Shown: positions 38,062 to 44,743 of the stretch, piece after piece
Layout of the letters: each line of letters opens with the position of its first letter
Numbering within the stretch: the stretch's first letter is position 1
Source: a virus
IMG/VR virus record: IMGVR_UViG_3300042934_000692
Span: 1-44,743 of that record
DNA length: 44,743 bases
Direction: 5' to 3' (one strand)
Notes under the pieces: generated by a model
The model's database searches: none
What the model was told of the DNA's origin: nothing
Seen by the model: the letters and a program-made list of their open reading frames with translations, nothing else
Program-made: the position numbers and the translations under genes

Positions 38062-39210
38062 ATGCGCGTTGAACGCTTCGACCGCGGCGAACTGCGGTCG
38101 CCGACCAAGACGCCGGCCGGCTTCCTGCGCCTGGACGGCTACGCCACGCGCACCGGCATCCTGCTCTACCGCCTGCCCGACGGAACCACTCGCCGAGAGC
38201 TTCGGCACCCGGAAGACGTCGCAAGGGCCGACTCGCTTTCCTCGCTGGCCGGCGTGCCAGTCACCGACGAGCACCCGCCCGAGCTGCTGACGCCCGAGAC
38301 GGCCACCCGCTACCAGCGGGGCTACACGGGCGACGAGGTGAGCCTGACCGGCGACAAGGTGGCGACCTCGCTGACCGTCACCGACGCGGCGCTCATCAAG
38401 GCGATCGCCGAGGGGCGCAAGGTCGAACTATCCTGCGGATACACCTGCGACCTCGACCCGACGCCCGGCGTCTGGCAGGGCCAGGAGTACGACGCCCGGC
38501 AGACCAACATCGTTTACAACCACCTGGCCGTGGTCCCGCGAGGGCGGGCTGGCCCGGACGTCAGGTTGCGGCTCGACGCCGCCGCCGAAGCGTCCGACGA
38601 CTATCCCGGCCACGAGCCGAAGGAGGGAACCTTGACCAAGATCCGCATCGACGGCGTCGACTACGAAGTGAGCGAGGCCGCCGCCACCGCCATCACCGCC
38701 AAGCTGCGCGCTGACAGCGAGGCCATCGAGGCCGCGAAGGCCACGGCCACCGAGGCCGAGGAGAAGGCGGAGACCCTGAGCACCCAGCTCGAGGAGACGA
38801 CCGCCAAGAAGGACGCCGCCGAGGACGCCCTCAAGACGGCCCAGACGCAGCGCACCGACGCCGACGCCATCAACGCGGCGGTGACCAAGCGCCTCGCGCT
38901 GATCGCCCAGGCTCAGCCCTACGTCGGCGCCGACGTGAAGCTCGACGCGCTCGACGACCGTGGCATCCGCGAGGCGGCCCTCATGGCGATCAACCCCGAG
39001 GCCAAGTTCGACGGCCAGAGCGACGAGGCGATCGCCATCCGCTTCGATGCGGCCCTCGAGTACGTGAAGCCCCGTGTCGATTCGACCGGCACCCTGCGCG
39101 CGGCCACCGCCGCCACGACCACCACCCGCTCCGACGCCGAGACGGCGTACCAGGAGATGCAGACCCGCAACGCCAACGCCTGGAAGGGCGAGCAGAAGGA
39201 GGCCAAGTAA
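38062..39210 (+). CDS. DUF2213 protein: putative head maturation protease with scaffold domain
   Basis: 382 residues. ATG 38062 is chosen over ATG 38050 because GGAGG (38052-38056) serves it. Residues 1-185 are DUF2213 (G-F-L-R-L-D-G-Y-A-T-R-T-G, V-T-D-E-H-P-P, E-L-S-C-G-Y-T-C-D, Y-N-H-L-A-V-V-P-R-G-R-A-G). Residues about 205-290 are a coiled coil rich in Ala, Glu, Lys and Thr, as in scaffolds. The protease idea comes from position and partial resemblance to prohead proteases. Confidence 0.85.
   Translation: MRVERFDRGELRSPTKTPAGFLRLDGYATRTGILLYRLPDGTTRRELRHPEDVARADSLSSLAGVPVTDEHPPELLTPETATRYQRGYTGDEVSLTGDKVATSLTVTDAALIKAIAEGRKVELSCGYTCDLDPTPGVWQGQEYDARQTNIVYNHLAVVPRGRAGPDVRLRLDAAAEASDDYPGHEPKEGTLTKIRIDGVDYEVSEAAATAITAKLRADSEAIEAAKATATEAEEKAETLSTQLEETTAKKDAAEDALKTAQTQRTDADAINAAVTKRLALIAQAQPYVGADVKLDALDDRGIREAALMAINPEAKFDGQSDEAIAIRFDAALEYVKPRVDSTGTLRAATAATTTTRSDAETAYQEMQTRNANAWKGEQKEAK
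38632..39210 (+). CDS. Nested in-frame scaffold protein
   Basis: An internal TTG (38632), in the same frame as the DUF2213 gene, follows GAAGGAGGG at a six-base distance. Translation from here gives 192 residues that consist only of the coiled-coil and C-terminal part. This copies the lambda C/Nu3 plan, in which the free scaffold starts inside the protease gene. The ribosome site is as strong as those of the neighbouring genes. Confidence 0.68.
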   Translation: MTKIRIDGVDYEVSEAAATAITAKLRADSEAIEAAKATATEAEEKAETLSTQLEETTAKKDAAEDALKTAQTQRTDADAINAAVTKRLALIAQAQPYVGADVKLDALDDRGIREAALMAINPEAKFDGQSDEAIAIRFDAALEYVKPRVDSTGTLRAATAATTTTRSDAETAYQEMQTRNANAWKGEQKEAK

Positions 39211-39680
39211 TGGCTCAGACCAACTACGACAACTCGCCCGGCTTGGGCTTCCCTGGCATGCTCGTGGACACGGGCGCGAAGGATGCGGTTTCCCGCGTCG
39301 CCGGGGCCGACATCCCCTTCGGTCGCTTCGTGATGAACGCCGCCAACAAGACCGTGACCCTCGTCGCCACTGACCTCTCGGACCTGGCGGGCGTGGCGCT
39401 CCACCAGCACAAGACCCCCGACAGCGCGGGCGTCGCCCAGTACGAGGCCGGCGAGGTCGTCGACGTGCTGAAGCGCGGCCGCGTCTGGGTCTGGTGCGAG
39501 CAGGCCGTCAGCACCACTGACCCGGTCTTCATCCGCGTCACCGCCGGCAGCGCCGGTGAGCTCGTCGGTCAGGTCCGCAAGGACGCCGACACCGACCAGG
39601 CCGTGCTGGAGACCCGCGCCGCCTTCGACTCCAACACCACTGGCGCGGGCCTCGTCTCGCTGTCCATCAACCTGCCGTAA
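39210..39680 (+). CDS. Head decoration/cement protein (Gp24-like)
   Basis: 156 residues; the ATG overlaps the preceding stop, with AAGGAGG upstream. Mostly beta, with G-F-P-G-M-L-V-D-T, L-A-G-V-A-L-H-Q-H and D-V-L-K-R-G-R-V-W-V, matching the small structural cement proteins encoded before DUF2184 capsids. It stabilises the expanded head. Confidence 0.8.
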   Translation: MAQTNYDNSPGLGFPGMLVDTGAKDAVSRVAGADIPFGRFVMNAANKTVTLVATDLSDLAGVALHQHKTPDSAGVAQYEAGEVVDVLKRGRVWVWCEQAVSTTDPVFIRVTAGSAGELVGQVRKDADTDQAVLETRAAFDSNTTGAGLVSLSINLP

Positions 39681-39700
39681 GGCGAGGAGGGAACACCACA

Positions 39701-40648
39701 ATGACGACCTTCAAGAGCATCCGCCTCGACTCCTACGCGAACATGGACGCGAACGAGTCGGGCTTCTTCAACCGCCAGCTCGAGTACATCGAGCCCACGG
39801 TCTACAAGACCCAGTTCCCCACCCTCAAGGCCCGTCAGCACTTCCCGAGCTTCGCGGCCGGCGCTGGCCTCGAAGCGATCGGCTACCGTGAGCAGACCGC
39901 CCACGGGCGCGCCAAGATCATCGGCTCCAAGGTCGACGACCTGCCCCGCGTGGACATCACCGGCGCCGAGTCGTTCCAGGCGGTCCGCCACCTGGGCGAT
40001 AGCTACGGCTACGACTACTTCGAGATCGAGAAGGCGATGCGCGCCGGCCTGTCCCTCGACGCTGAGCGTGCCACCGCGGCCCGCGAGGCCATCGAGCGCG
40101 AGATCGACCTGATCGCGTACTTCGGCGACGCCGCCAGCGGTCTGCCCGGCCTGTTCACCAACACGGCGATTCCGTCGGCGCTGGTGGAAGCGGACGGCAC
40201 CGGGTCGTCCACGGCCTTCGCCGACAAGACCCCCGACCAGATCATCCGCGACATGAACAACCTCGCGAACGGCATCCTGGTGACCACCAACGGCGTCGAG
40301 CAGCCCAACGCGCTCCTGATGCCCGTCGACCAGTACACCTACATCGCGTCGACCCCCCGCTCGTCCACCTCGGACACCACCATTCTGCAGTACTTCCTGC
40401 TGAACAACCCCCACATCACCTCGGTGGATTGGTCGATCCACCTGAAGAACGTGGCGGCCAAGTCCAACCGGAACGTGATGGTGGCGTACCGCAAGGACCC
40501 CGGCACCGTGAAGCTCCACATCCCCCGGGAGTTCCGCCAGCTGCAGGTGCAGGTGAAGGGCCTCGAGTACATCGTGCCCTGCGTGGCCGACATCGCGGGC
40601 CTGATCGTCTACAAGCCCAAGGCGTTCGCCATCGGCGAGGGCATCTAA
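39701..40648 (+). CDS. Major capsid protein (DUF2184 type)
   Basis: 315 residues, GGAGGG before the ATG. It begins with a T-F-K-S-I-R-L-D-S-Y region and has the DUF2184 pattern: G-L-E-A-I-G-Y-R, Y-G-Y-D-Y-F-E-I-E-K-A-M, G-L-P-G-L-F-T-N and a final C-V-A-D-I-A-G-L-I-V-Y-K-P-K. It would adopt the HK97 fold. It sits between cement and connector genes, the usual order. Confidence 0.92.
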   Translation: MTTFKSIRLDSYANMDANESGFFNRQLEYIEPTVYKTQFPTLKARQHFPSFAAGAGLEAIGYREQTAHGRAKIIGSKVDDLPRVDITGAESFQAVRHLGDSYGYDYFEIEKAMRAGLSLDAERATAAREAIEREIDLIAYFGDAASGLPGLFTNTAIPSALVEADGTGSSTAFADKTPDQIIRDMNNLANGILVTTNGVEQPNALLMPVDQYTYIASTPRSSTSDTTILQYFLLNNPHITSVDWSIHLKNVAAKSNRNVMVAYRKDPGTVKLHIPREFRQLQVQVKGLEYIVPCVADIAGLIVYKPKAFAIGEGI

Positions 40649-40649
40649 C

Positions 40650-40892
40650 GTGCCCCGCGTGACGGTGGCCGGCGATCTCAGGGTCGGCTCGGCGGGTTTC
40701 CTGCCCGCCGGCACCTCGGAGGTCGACGCCGAGACCCTGGCGCGCTTCCTGGCCCACCCCCTGTTCGCAGAGGATGTGGCCGCGGGGCGCATCGAGGTCG
40801 AGGGCGACGAGCCGGCCGCCGTGATGGCGCCCGAGCCCAAGCCTGAGCCGGCAACGACGCCGGCCGCGCGCCGCACCGGCAAGAAGAAATAG
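40650..40892 (+). CDS. 80-residue head-associated protein, unknown
   Basis: GTG 40650, directly after the capsid stop. The first 50 residues are compact (GSAGFLPAGTSEVDAETLAR); the rest is a Pro/Glu then Lys-rich tail. Resembles small proteins between capsid and connector genes in related phages. Function unknown. Confidence 0.65.
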   Translation: MPRVTVAGDLRVGSAGFLPAGTSEVDAETLARFLAHPLFAEDVAAGRIEVEGDEPAAVMAPEPKPEPATTPAARRTGKKK

Positions 40893-40905
40893 ACCTCCAG
40901 GCGAG

Positions 40906-40946
40906 GACACCGGGGCTTCGGCTCCGGTGTCTCCAATTGGAGACAC
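40906..40946 (+). promoter_or_regulatory. UUCG hairpin overlapping the fourth GTCTCCAATTGGAGAC palindrome
   Basis: GACACCGGGGC (40906-40916) pairs with GCTCCGGTGTC (40921-40931) around TTCG. The palindrome extends as GTGTCTCCAATTGGAGACAC (40927-40946). The two stems share bases 40927-40931, so only one can form fully. The ribosome site of the next gene (GAGGAGG) follows at once. This could tune expression between capsid and connector genes. Confidence 0.72.
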
Positions 40947-40961
40947 GAGGAGGACGATTCC

Positions 40962-41312
40962 GTGAGCATCCGAGACATTCTTGAGGACGTCGCGCCCGAG
41001 CTCTTGACCACGGACCCGACCGCCTCGGCACGGATGGACCGCTTCATCGGCTACGCTGCCGACGAAGTGAGCCGAGACACCTGGGGCGACAAGGCCGACA
41101 TGGCCACCGCGCTCCTGGCCGCCCACAAGCTGACCCTCGCCACTCGCCGAGGCGCCAACCAGGGCGCGCTGACGGGCGAGCGCCTGGGGGATGCCTCTCG
41201 CACCTACGCCACGCCGGCCGCCGCCGGCAGCGAAGACCTGGCCGCAACCAGCCACGGCGCCGAGTTCGCGCGCCTGCGCCGCACGCTCGGCCTGGGCATT
41301 CAGGTCCTATGA
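40962..41312 (+). CDS. Head-tail connector (DUF4054 type)
   Basis: 116 residues from GTG 40962. DUF4054 pattern: helical, with R-M-D-R-F-I-G-Y-A-A-D-E-V-S-R-D-T-W-G and A-L-L-A-A-H-K-L-T-L, ending in G-A-E-F-A-R-L-R-R. It is the adaptor that binds the portal in related phages. It overlaps the next gene by four bases. Confidence 0.82.
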   Translation: MSIRDILEDVAPELLTTDPTASARMDRFIGYAADEVSRDTWGDKADMATALLAAHKLTLATRRGANQGALTGERLGDASRTYATPAAAGSEDLAATSHGAEFARLRRTLGLGIQVL

Positions 41313-41770
41313 GCCGGGGCGGCGGGCGCACGCGCGTCGTCATCACGGTCAAGGATCACGGGCTCAAAGACTTGAAGCGCTCCCTGCGTGGCCTCGACCG
41401 GGCGATCGTCGAGGTCGGCATCCACGGTGAAGCTGGCAGCGACGAGGTGCTGAAGGCGGCTGCCAACGAACTCGGCACCGACACCATTCCCGAGCGCTCC
41501 TTCCTACGCTCAACCCTCAACGAGAACCGCGCGCGCTACGTGGCCGCGCTGGGCCGTCTGGCCCGCAAGGTCGCCACGGGCGAGACGACGATGGGCGCCG
41601 GCCTTCGCCTGTTCGGCGAGGTTATTCAGCGCGACGTCGTGCGCAAGATCGACGCCATCACCGACCCGCCGCTGGCTGAGTCGACCGTCGAGGCCAAGGG
41701 CTCGGACAAGCCCCTCATCGACACCGGCACGATGCGGCGCAACGTGCGCTACGTCGTCCGCCTCGAGTAA
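41309..41770 (+). CDS. Tail completion protein (HK97 gp10/Mu gpG-like)
   Basis: 153 residues; ATGA overlap with the connector. The pattern I-P-E-R-S-F-L-R-S-T, followed by helices and a final L-I-D-T-G-T-M-R-R-N-V-R-Y-V-V, is typical of tail completion and neck proteins. Confidence 0.82.
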   Translation: MSRGGGRTRVVITVKDHGLKDLKRSLRGLDRAIVEVGIHGEAGSDEVLKAAANELGTDTIPERSFLRSTLNENRARYVAALGRLARKVATGETTMGAGLRLFGEVIQRDVVRKIDAITDPPLAESTVEAKGSDKPLIDTGTMRRNVRYVVRLE

Positions 41771-41780
41771 GGAGGCCCCC

Positions 41781-42158
41781 GTGAGCCTGGTTGATTCCTT
41801 CGCATCTCCTGACCCCGTGACTCTCACGCGCCCGGCCCCCGGCGCCTGGATGGAGGGGACCTGGGTCGACGGCGCCGAAGCCACCGCCGCCATCCGCGCC
41901 TCGGTGCAACCGCTCCGAGGCCGCGAACTGCTCAGCTTGCCCGAGGGTGAGCGCACCCGCGAGTGGGTCAAGATCTACTGCGCCTCCGAGCTGCGCACGC
42001 TCGACGAGGCCGCCGGCACTCGAGCCGACACCATCATCTACCAGGGCAAGGCCTACCAGGTCCGCCAGGTGGAGCCTTGGGAGGCTACGGGGATGGTGAT
42101 CGGCCCGTACTGGAAGGCGCTGGCCTGCCGCGTCGAGCCCGCCGAGGAGGCCCCCTGA
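41781..42158 (+). CDS. Head-closure/neck protein
   Basis: 125 residues, AAGGAGG upstream. Beta-rich, with V-Q-P-L-R-G-R-E-L-L-S-L-P-E-G-E-R-T and I-I-Y-Q-G-K-A-Y-Q-V, resembling head-closure (stopper) proteins. Order between completion and terminator genes supports the call. Confidence 0.72.
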   Translation: MSLVDSFASPDPVTLTRPAPGAWMEGTWVDGAEATAAIRASVQPLRGRELLSLPEGERTREWVKIYCASELRTLDEAAGTRADTIIYQGKAYQVRQVEPWEATGMVIGPYWKALACRVEPAEEAP

Positions 42159-42676
42159 TGGCGATCCCTGACGTGAAACAGGCGCTCCGGGCCTGGCTGA
42201 TGGCCGCCACGGGCTTACCCGGTGACCGGGTCATCTTCGCCAACCAGAACGCCCCCCGGCCCGCTACCCCCTTCGCCACGCTCAACCCGCGTCTGTCGCT
42301 CGCCCGCGTGGGCGCCTACGACGAGGAGAGGGCCACCGACGACCCCGACGCCACTGAGCGCTGCGGGCTGCGCCGGCTGACCGTGAGCATCAACCTGTAC
42401 GGCACCGACGCGCTGACCCGCATCGAGGACGCCCTGGATGGCCTCGAGATGCAGGCCAACTGGGACGCGCTCAAGGTCGCCGGCCTGTCCTTCATCGAGC
42501 ACACCGAGGCGCGCGACCTGACCGCCATGCTCGAGACCCAGTTCGAGACGCGAGCCCAGGCGGACGTCTTCTTCTACGTGGCTTCGTCTCGTCTGGACGA
42601 GGTCAGCCACATCGCCACCGTCGAGGGGGTGGGTGACGTCAACGGCGTCTCCGAGCCCTACAGCATCACCGAATAG
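42158..42676 (+). CDS. Neck/tail terminator protein (LIC_12616-like)
   Basis: 172 residues; TGATG coupling to the previous gene. Contains P-F-A-T-L-N-P, the segment L-T-V-S-I-N-L-Y-G and an E-T-Q-F-E-T-R-A-Q-A-D-V-F-F-Y-V ending, as in the family found just before DUF3383 sheaths. Confidence 0.75.
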   Translation: MAIPDVKQALRAWLMAATGLPGDRVIFANQNAPRPATPFATLNPRLSLARVGAYDEERATDDPDATERCGLRRLTVSINLYGTDALTRIEDALDGLEMQANWDALKVAGLSFIEHTEARDLTAMLETQFETRAQADVFFYVASSRLDEVSHIATVEGVGDVNGVSEPYSITE

Positions 42677-42684
42677 GAGGCCCC

Positions 42685-43704
42685 ATGGGCGTCGAAAGCA
42701 TCGTGAACGTGACCATCACCCGCGAGGGCGCGGGCGTCTCCCAGGCCGGGTTCGGCATCCCCTTGATCCTCGGCCCCAACGCCGCGCACGCGGATACGAG
42801 CCGGCTCTACACCAGCCTGACCGGCGTGCTGACCGACTTCGCGTCGACCACCGACGAGTACAAGGCCGCCCAGGCGATGTTCGCCCAGGACCCCAGCCCG
42901 CGCTCGATTCGCATCGGCGTCCAGGACGAGCTGGCGACGGTGCCCGAGGCGCTCGCCGCCATCGTGGCCGACGCCAACGACTGGTACGGCCTGATCCTCA
43001 CCTCCCGCACCGAGGCCGACGTGCTGGCCGCCGCGGCGTGGGCCGAGGCGAACGACAAGGTGTTCATCACCGCCTCGAGCGCCGCCGCCCTGCTGACCAC
43101 GGCGACCACCGACCTCGCGAGCCAGGTGCAGGACGCGGCCTACAAGAACACGGCCGTGTTCTACCACCAGACGCCCAGCCAGTTCGCCGACGCCGCCCTG
43201 ATGGGTCGCTTCTTCGGTGCTGACCCCGGCGCCGAGATCGTGAAGTTCCTGACGCTGGCCGGCGTCACCGCCTCGAGCCTGACCGACAGCGAGAAGGCCA
43301 ACCTGTGGGCCAAGAACGGCAGCACCTACACGACCGTCGGCGGCGTGAACATCGTCGAGAGCGGCGCCACCGGCTCCGGCCAGTTCCTCGACTCCACCCG
43401 CAACCTGGCTTACCTGCGGGCCCGCGTCCAAGAGGCCGTCTACGGCCTGCTGGTGCGCGTGAACAAGATTCCCTACACCGACGCCGGGGTGATGCAGGTC
43501 GTCTCGGAGGTCAACGGCGTGCTCGGCCGGATGGTCCGTGAGGGCGTGCTGGCCGACAGCCCCGCGCCGGCGGTCACCTACCCGCGCGTCGCCGACGTGA
43601 GCACCGCCGATCGCACCGCGCGCCTACTGCCCGACATCAACTTCACCGCTCGCGAGGGCGGCGCCGTTCAAGGCGTCGACGTTGCCGGCGTCGTGTCCGT
43701 CTAA
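42685..43704 (+). CDS. Tail sheath protein (DUF3383 type)
   Basis: 339 residues, AGGAGG before the ATG. It starts S-I-V-N-V-T-I-T-R-E-G-A-G-V-S-Q-A-G-F-G, typical of DUF3383, and contains V-F-Y-H-Q-T, A-D-A-A-L-M-G-R-F-F and K-N-G-S-T-Y-T-T-V-G-G. The sheath contracts to drive the tube. It is the chief evidence for a contractile tail. Confidence 0.93.
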   Translation: MGVESIVNVTITREGAGVSQAGFGIPLILGPNAAHADTSRLYTSLTGVLTDFASTTDEYKAAQAMFAQDPSPRSIRIGVQDELATVPEALAAIVADANDWYGLILTSRTEADVLAAAAWAEANDKVFITASSAAALLTTATTDLASQVQDAAYKNTAVFYHQTPSQFADAALMGRFFGADPGAEIVKFLTLAGVTASSLTDSEKANLWAKNGSTYTTVGGVNIVESGATGSGQFLDSTRNLAYLRARVQEAVYGLLVRVNKIPYTDAGVMQVVSEVNGVLGRMVREGVLADSPAPAVTYPRVADVSTADRTARLLPDINFTAREGGAVQGVDVAGVVSV

Positions 43705-43716
43705 GGAGGCTGACCA

Positions 43717-44139
43717 ATGGCTCTGAAAACCTACAACGGCAAAGAGGTCGTCCTCATCATCAACGGCCTGCGCGTGAGCGGCTTCGACGAGAATGACATG
43801 TTCACCGTCGCCCGCAACAACCCCTCGTTCGAGGGCGTCACGGGCGCTGACGGCGAGCACACGCGCCACCACACCAACGACAAGAGCGGCACCGTCACCA
43901 TCAACCTGGGCTACCAGTCGGCCGCCAACGCCGCTCTCTCGGCTCTGCTGGGCATCGACGAGAACACCGGGGCCGGCGTCTTCTCGATGCTGATTCAGGA
44001 CCTGAACGGCGCGAGCTCGGCCACCGGCGAGCAGTGCTACATCACCGGCTACCCCGAGTGGGGCGTGTCCAAGGAGACGCCCGTCCTCGAGTGGGTGATC
44101 ACCGTCGCCGACCTCAAGATGCTGCTGGGAGGCCTGTAA
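43717..44139 (+). CDS. Tail tube protein (DUF3277 type)
   Basis: 140 residues, AAGGAGG upstream. Beta-rich with V-S-G-F-D-E-N-D-M-F-T-V-A-R, T-N-D-K-S-G-T-V-T-I-N-L and a final E-W-V-I-T-V-A-D-L-K-M-L-L-G-G, matching DUF3277. It forms the inner tube of the contractile tail. Confidence 0.92.
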   Translation: MALKTYNGKEVVLIINGLRVSGFDENDMFTVARNNPSFEGVTGADGEHTRHHTNDKSGTVTINLGYQSAANAALSALLGIDENTGAGVFSMLIQDLNGASSATGEQCYITGYPEWGVSKETPVLEWVITVADLKMLLGGL

Positions 44140-44142
44140 CCT

Positions 44143-44553
44143 ATGGAGCACACCAAGAAGCAGGCGATCGGCGCGACCGAGTACACCTTCCTGCGCTGCG
44201 GCGCGCGCGAGGGCCTGGCGCTCCGGGCCCGGCTGATCAAGGTCGTGGCGCCGCTGGTGCTGGCCGTGGTCGGCGGCAAGGCGGACGCCAAGCTCTCGGA
44301 GATCGAGGTCTCCCCGGCGATGCTGGGCAACATCGGCCAGGCGCTGGCCGGCGGGCTCGACTCGGCCGAAGTGGTCGCCGTGGTCGACGGGCTGATGAAG
44401 GCCGTCCTCATCGGCGGGCGCCCGGGCGAGACGGCGTGGGACGCGCACTTCGCGGGCAACTACGGCGACCTGGACAAGGTCATCGTGGAGGCCATCAAGC
44501 ACAACGGTTTTTTCGGCCAGCTCGGCGCCGCGTTGTCCCGCCTCCCCTCGTAG
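44143..44553 (+). CDS. Tail assembly chaperone, unslipped product
   Basis: 136 residues. Helical, with Y-T-F-L-R-C-G-A-R-E-G-L-A-L-R-A-R-L and A-W-D-A-H-F-A-G-N-Y-G-D-L, as in chaperones downstream of DUF3277 tubes. A slippery heptamer at 44508-44514 allows a -1 shift into a frame that stays open through the circular join to base 137. Confidence 0.85.
   Translation: MEHTKKQAIGATEYTFLRCGAREGLALRARLIKVVAPLVLAVVGGKADAKLSEIEVSPAMLGNIGQALAGGLDSAEVVAVVDGLMKAVLIGGRPGETAWDAHFAGNYGDLDKVIVEAIKHNGFFGQLGAALSRLPS
44508..44514 (+). promoter_or_regulatory. Programmed -1 ribosomal frameshift site T-TTT-TTC
   Basis: The 0-frame codons are GGT TTT TTC, so the heptamer TTTTTTC has the classical X-XXY-YYZ phase. 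A slip back by one base enters an open frame of 79 codons, while the 0 frame stops 37 bases later (TAG 44551-44553). Tail chaperone genes of many phages use such a site. Confidence 0.82.
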
Positions 44554-44743
44554 CGGTTCAGCCGCCAGACGACCTCCCCTGGGAGATCTGGCGGCTGGTC
44601 CTCGCCAAGGTGGCGGGCCTGCGCGAGATCGACGAGCACTACAGCTACCTCGACATCGCCCAGGCGAACGAGGCGCTCGACCTGCAGGACGAGGCGGAGT
44701 ACCTCAACCGGCGGGCCGAGGATACACGGGCGCGCGCGCTGCG
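44514..44743 (+). CDS. Tail assembly chaperone, frameshift extension (continues at base 1)
   Basis: In the -1 frame from 44514 the sequence stays open to the contig end, and through the overlap to TAA at 135-137. It includes P-D-D-L-P-W-E-I-W-R-L-V-L-A-K-V and then an acidic helical part. The slipped protein has about 203 residues (124 before the slip and 79 after). Confidence 0.82.
44617..44743. repeat. Right copy of the contig-end overlap
   Basis: Identical to bases 1-127. See the left copy; it marks a circular molecule rather than a terminal repeat of the virion DNA. Confidence 0.95.

Noticed and set aside
1-44743. CRISPR array, insertion sequence or rRNA gene
   Set aside because: No regularly spaced repeats of that kind, no transposase and no rRNA-like sequence were seen.

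Overview
The window is a complete, circular genome of a temperate phage with a contractile tail. The first 127 bases (1-127) recur exactly as the last 127 (44617-44743), so the molecule closes into about 44,616 bp and the ends are an assembly overlap. A gene reads cleanly through the join. Base composition is high GC, with two poorer stretches: the lysogeny region (about 13.4-16.9 kb) and a block of small genes (about 27.4-29.9 kb). The host cannot be named. A LexA-type box (GAAC-N4-GTTC) resembles those of Gram-positive bacteria and Chloroflexi. About twenty copies of the cyanobacterial HIP1 octamer GCGATCGC and a baseplate plug like that of cyanophage Pam3 point elsewhere.

Layout. 33.9-44.6 kb holds packaging, head, neck and tail tube genes: small and large terminase, DUF1073 portal, MuF minor head protein, DUF2213 protease/scaffold with a nested scaffold start, cement protein, DUF2184 capsid, connectors, DUF3383 sheath, DUF3277 tube, and a tail chaperone with a T-TTT-TTC slippery site. 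Through the join, 0.1-8.9 kb continues with tape measure, baseplate hub, plug, spike, wedge and J proteins, and receptor-binding proteins. 8.9-11.1 kb is the lysis region: a transglutaminase-like lipoprotein, small membrane proteins, a membrane-anchored amidase, and one reversed gene with its own promoter. A candidate attP lies at 11.13 kb, next to the end of a large serine integrase.

11.2-16.8 kb is the lysogeny region, almost all on the minus strand. It holds the integrase operon (promoter with a LexA-like box), a gap encoding a probable structured small RNA, a DUF3800 gene with a leaderless promoter, a gene of unknown function, and the repressor operon. That operon encodes the repressor, a second copy of the phage's own MuF head domain, a BamE-like lipoprotein and a zinc-ribbon protein. 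A divergent switch with repeated TTGTTA half-sites (16.8-17.2 kb) separates it from a Cro-like gene and the rightward early operon.

16.9-33.7 kb is the early region: small regulators, a free-standing RQC-HRDC protein, RecT, a ParB-like/Dam methylase fusion, a replication initiator carrying iterons, DnaB helicase, three XerC/D-type tyrosine recombinases spread over 9 kb, and many very small zinc-ribbon proteins. A small HTH protein behind a promoter at 31.4 kb is a candidate late regulator.

The most unusual points are the MuF head-domain paralogue co-transcribed with the repressor, the structured RNA facing the DUF3800 gene, a perfect 16-bp palindrome present four times at control positions, and the coexistence of one serine integrase with three tyrosine recombinases.
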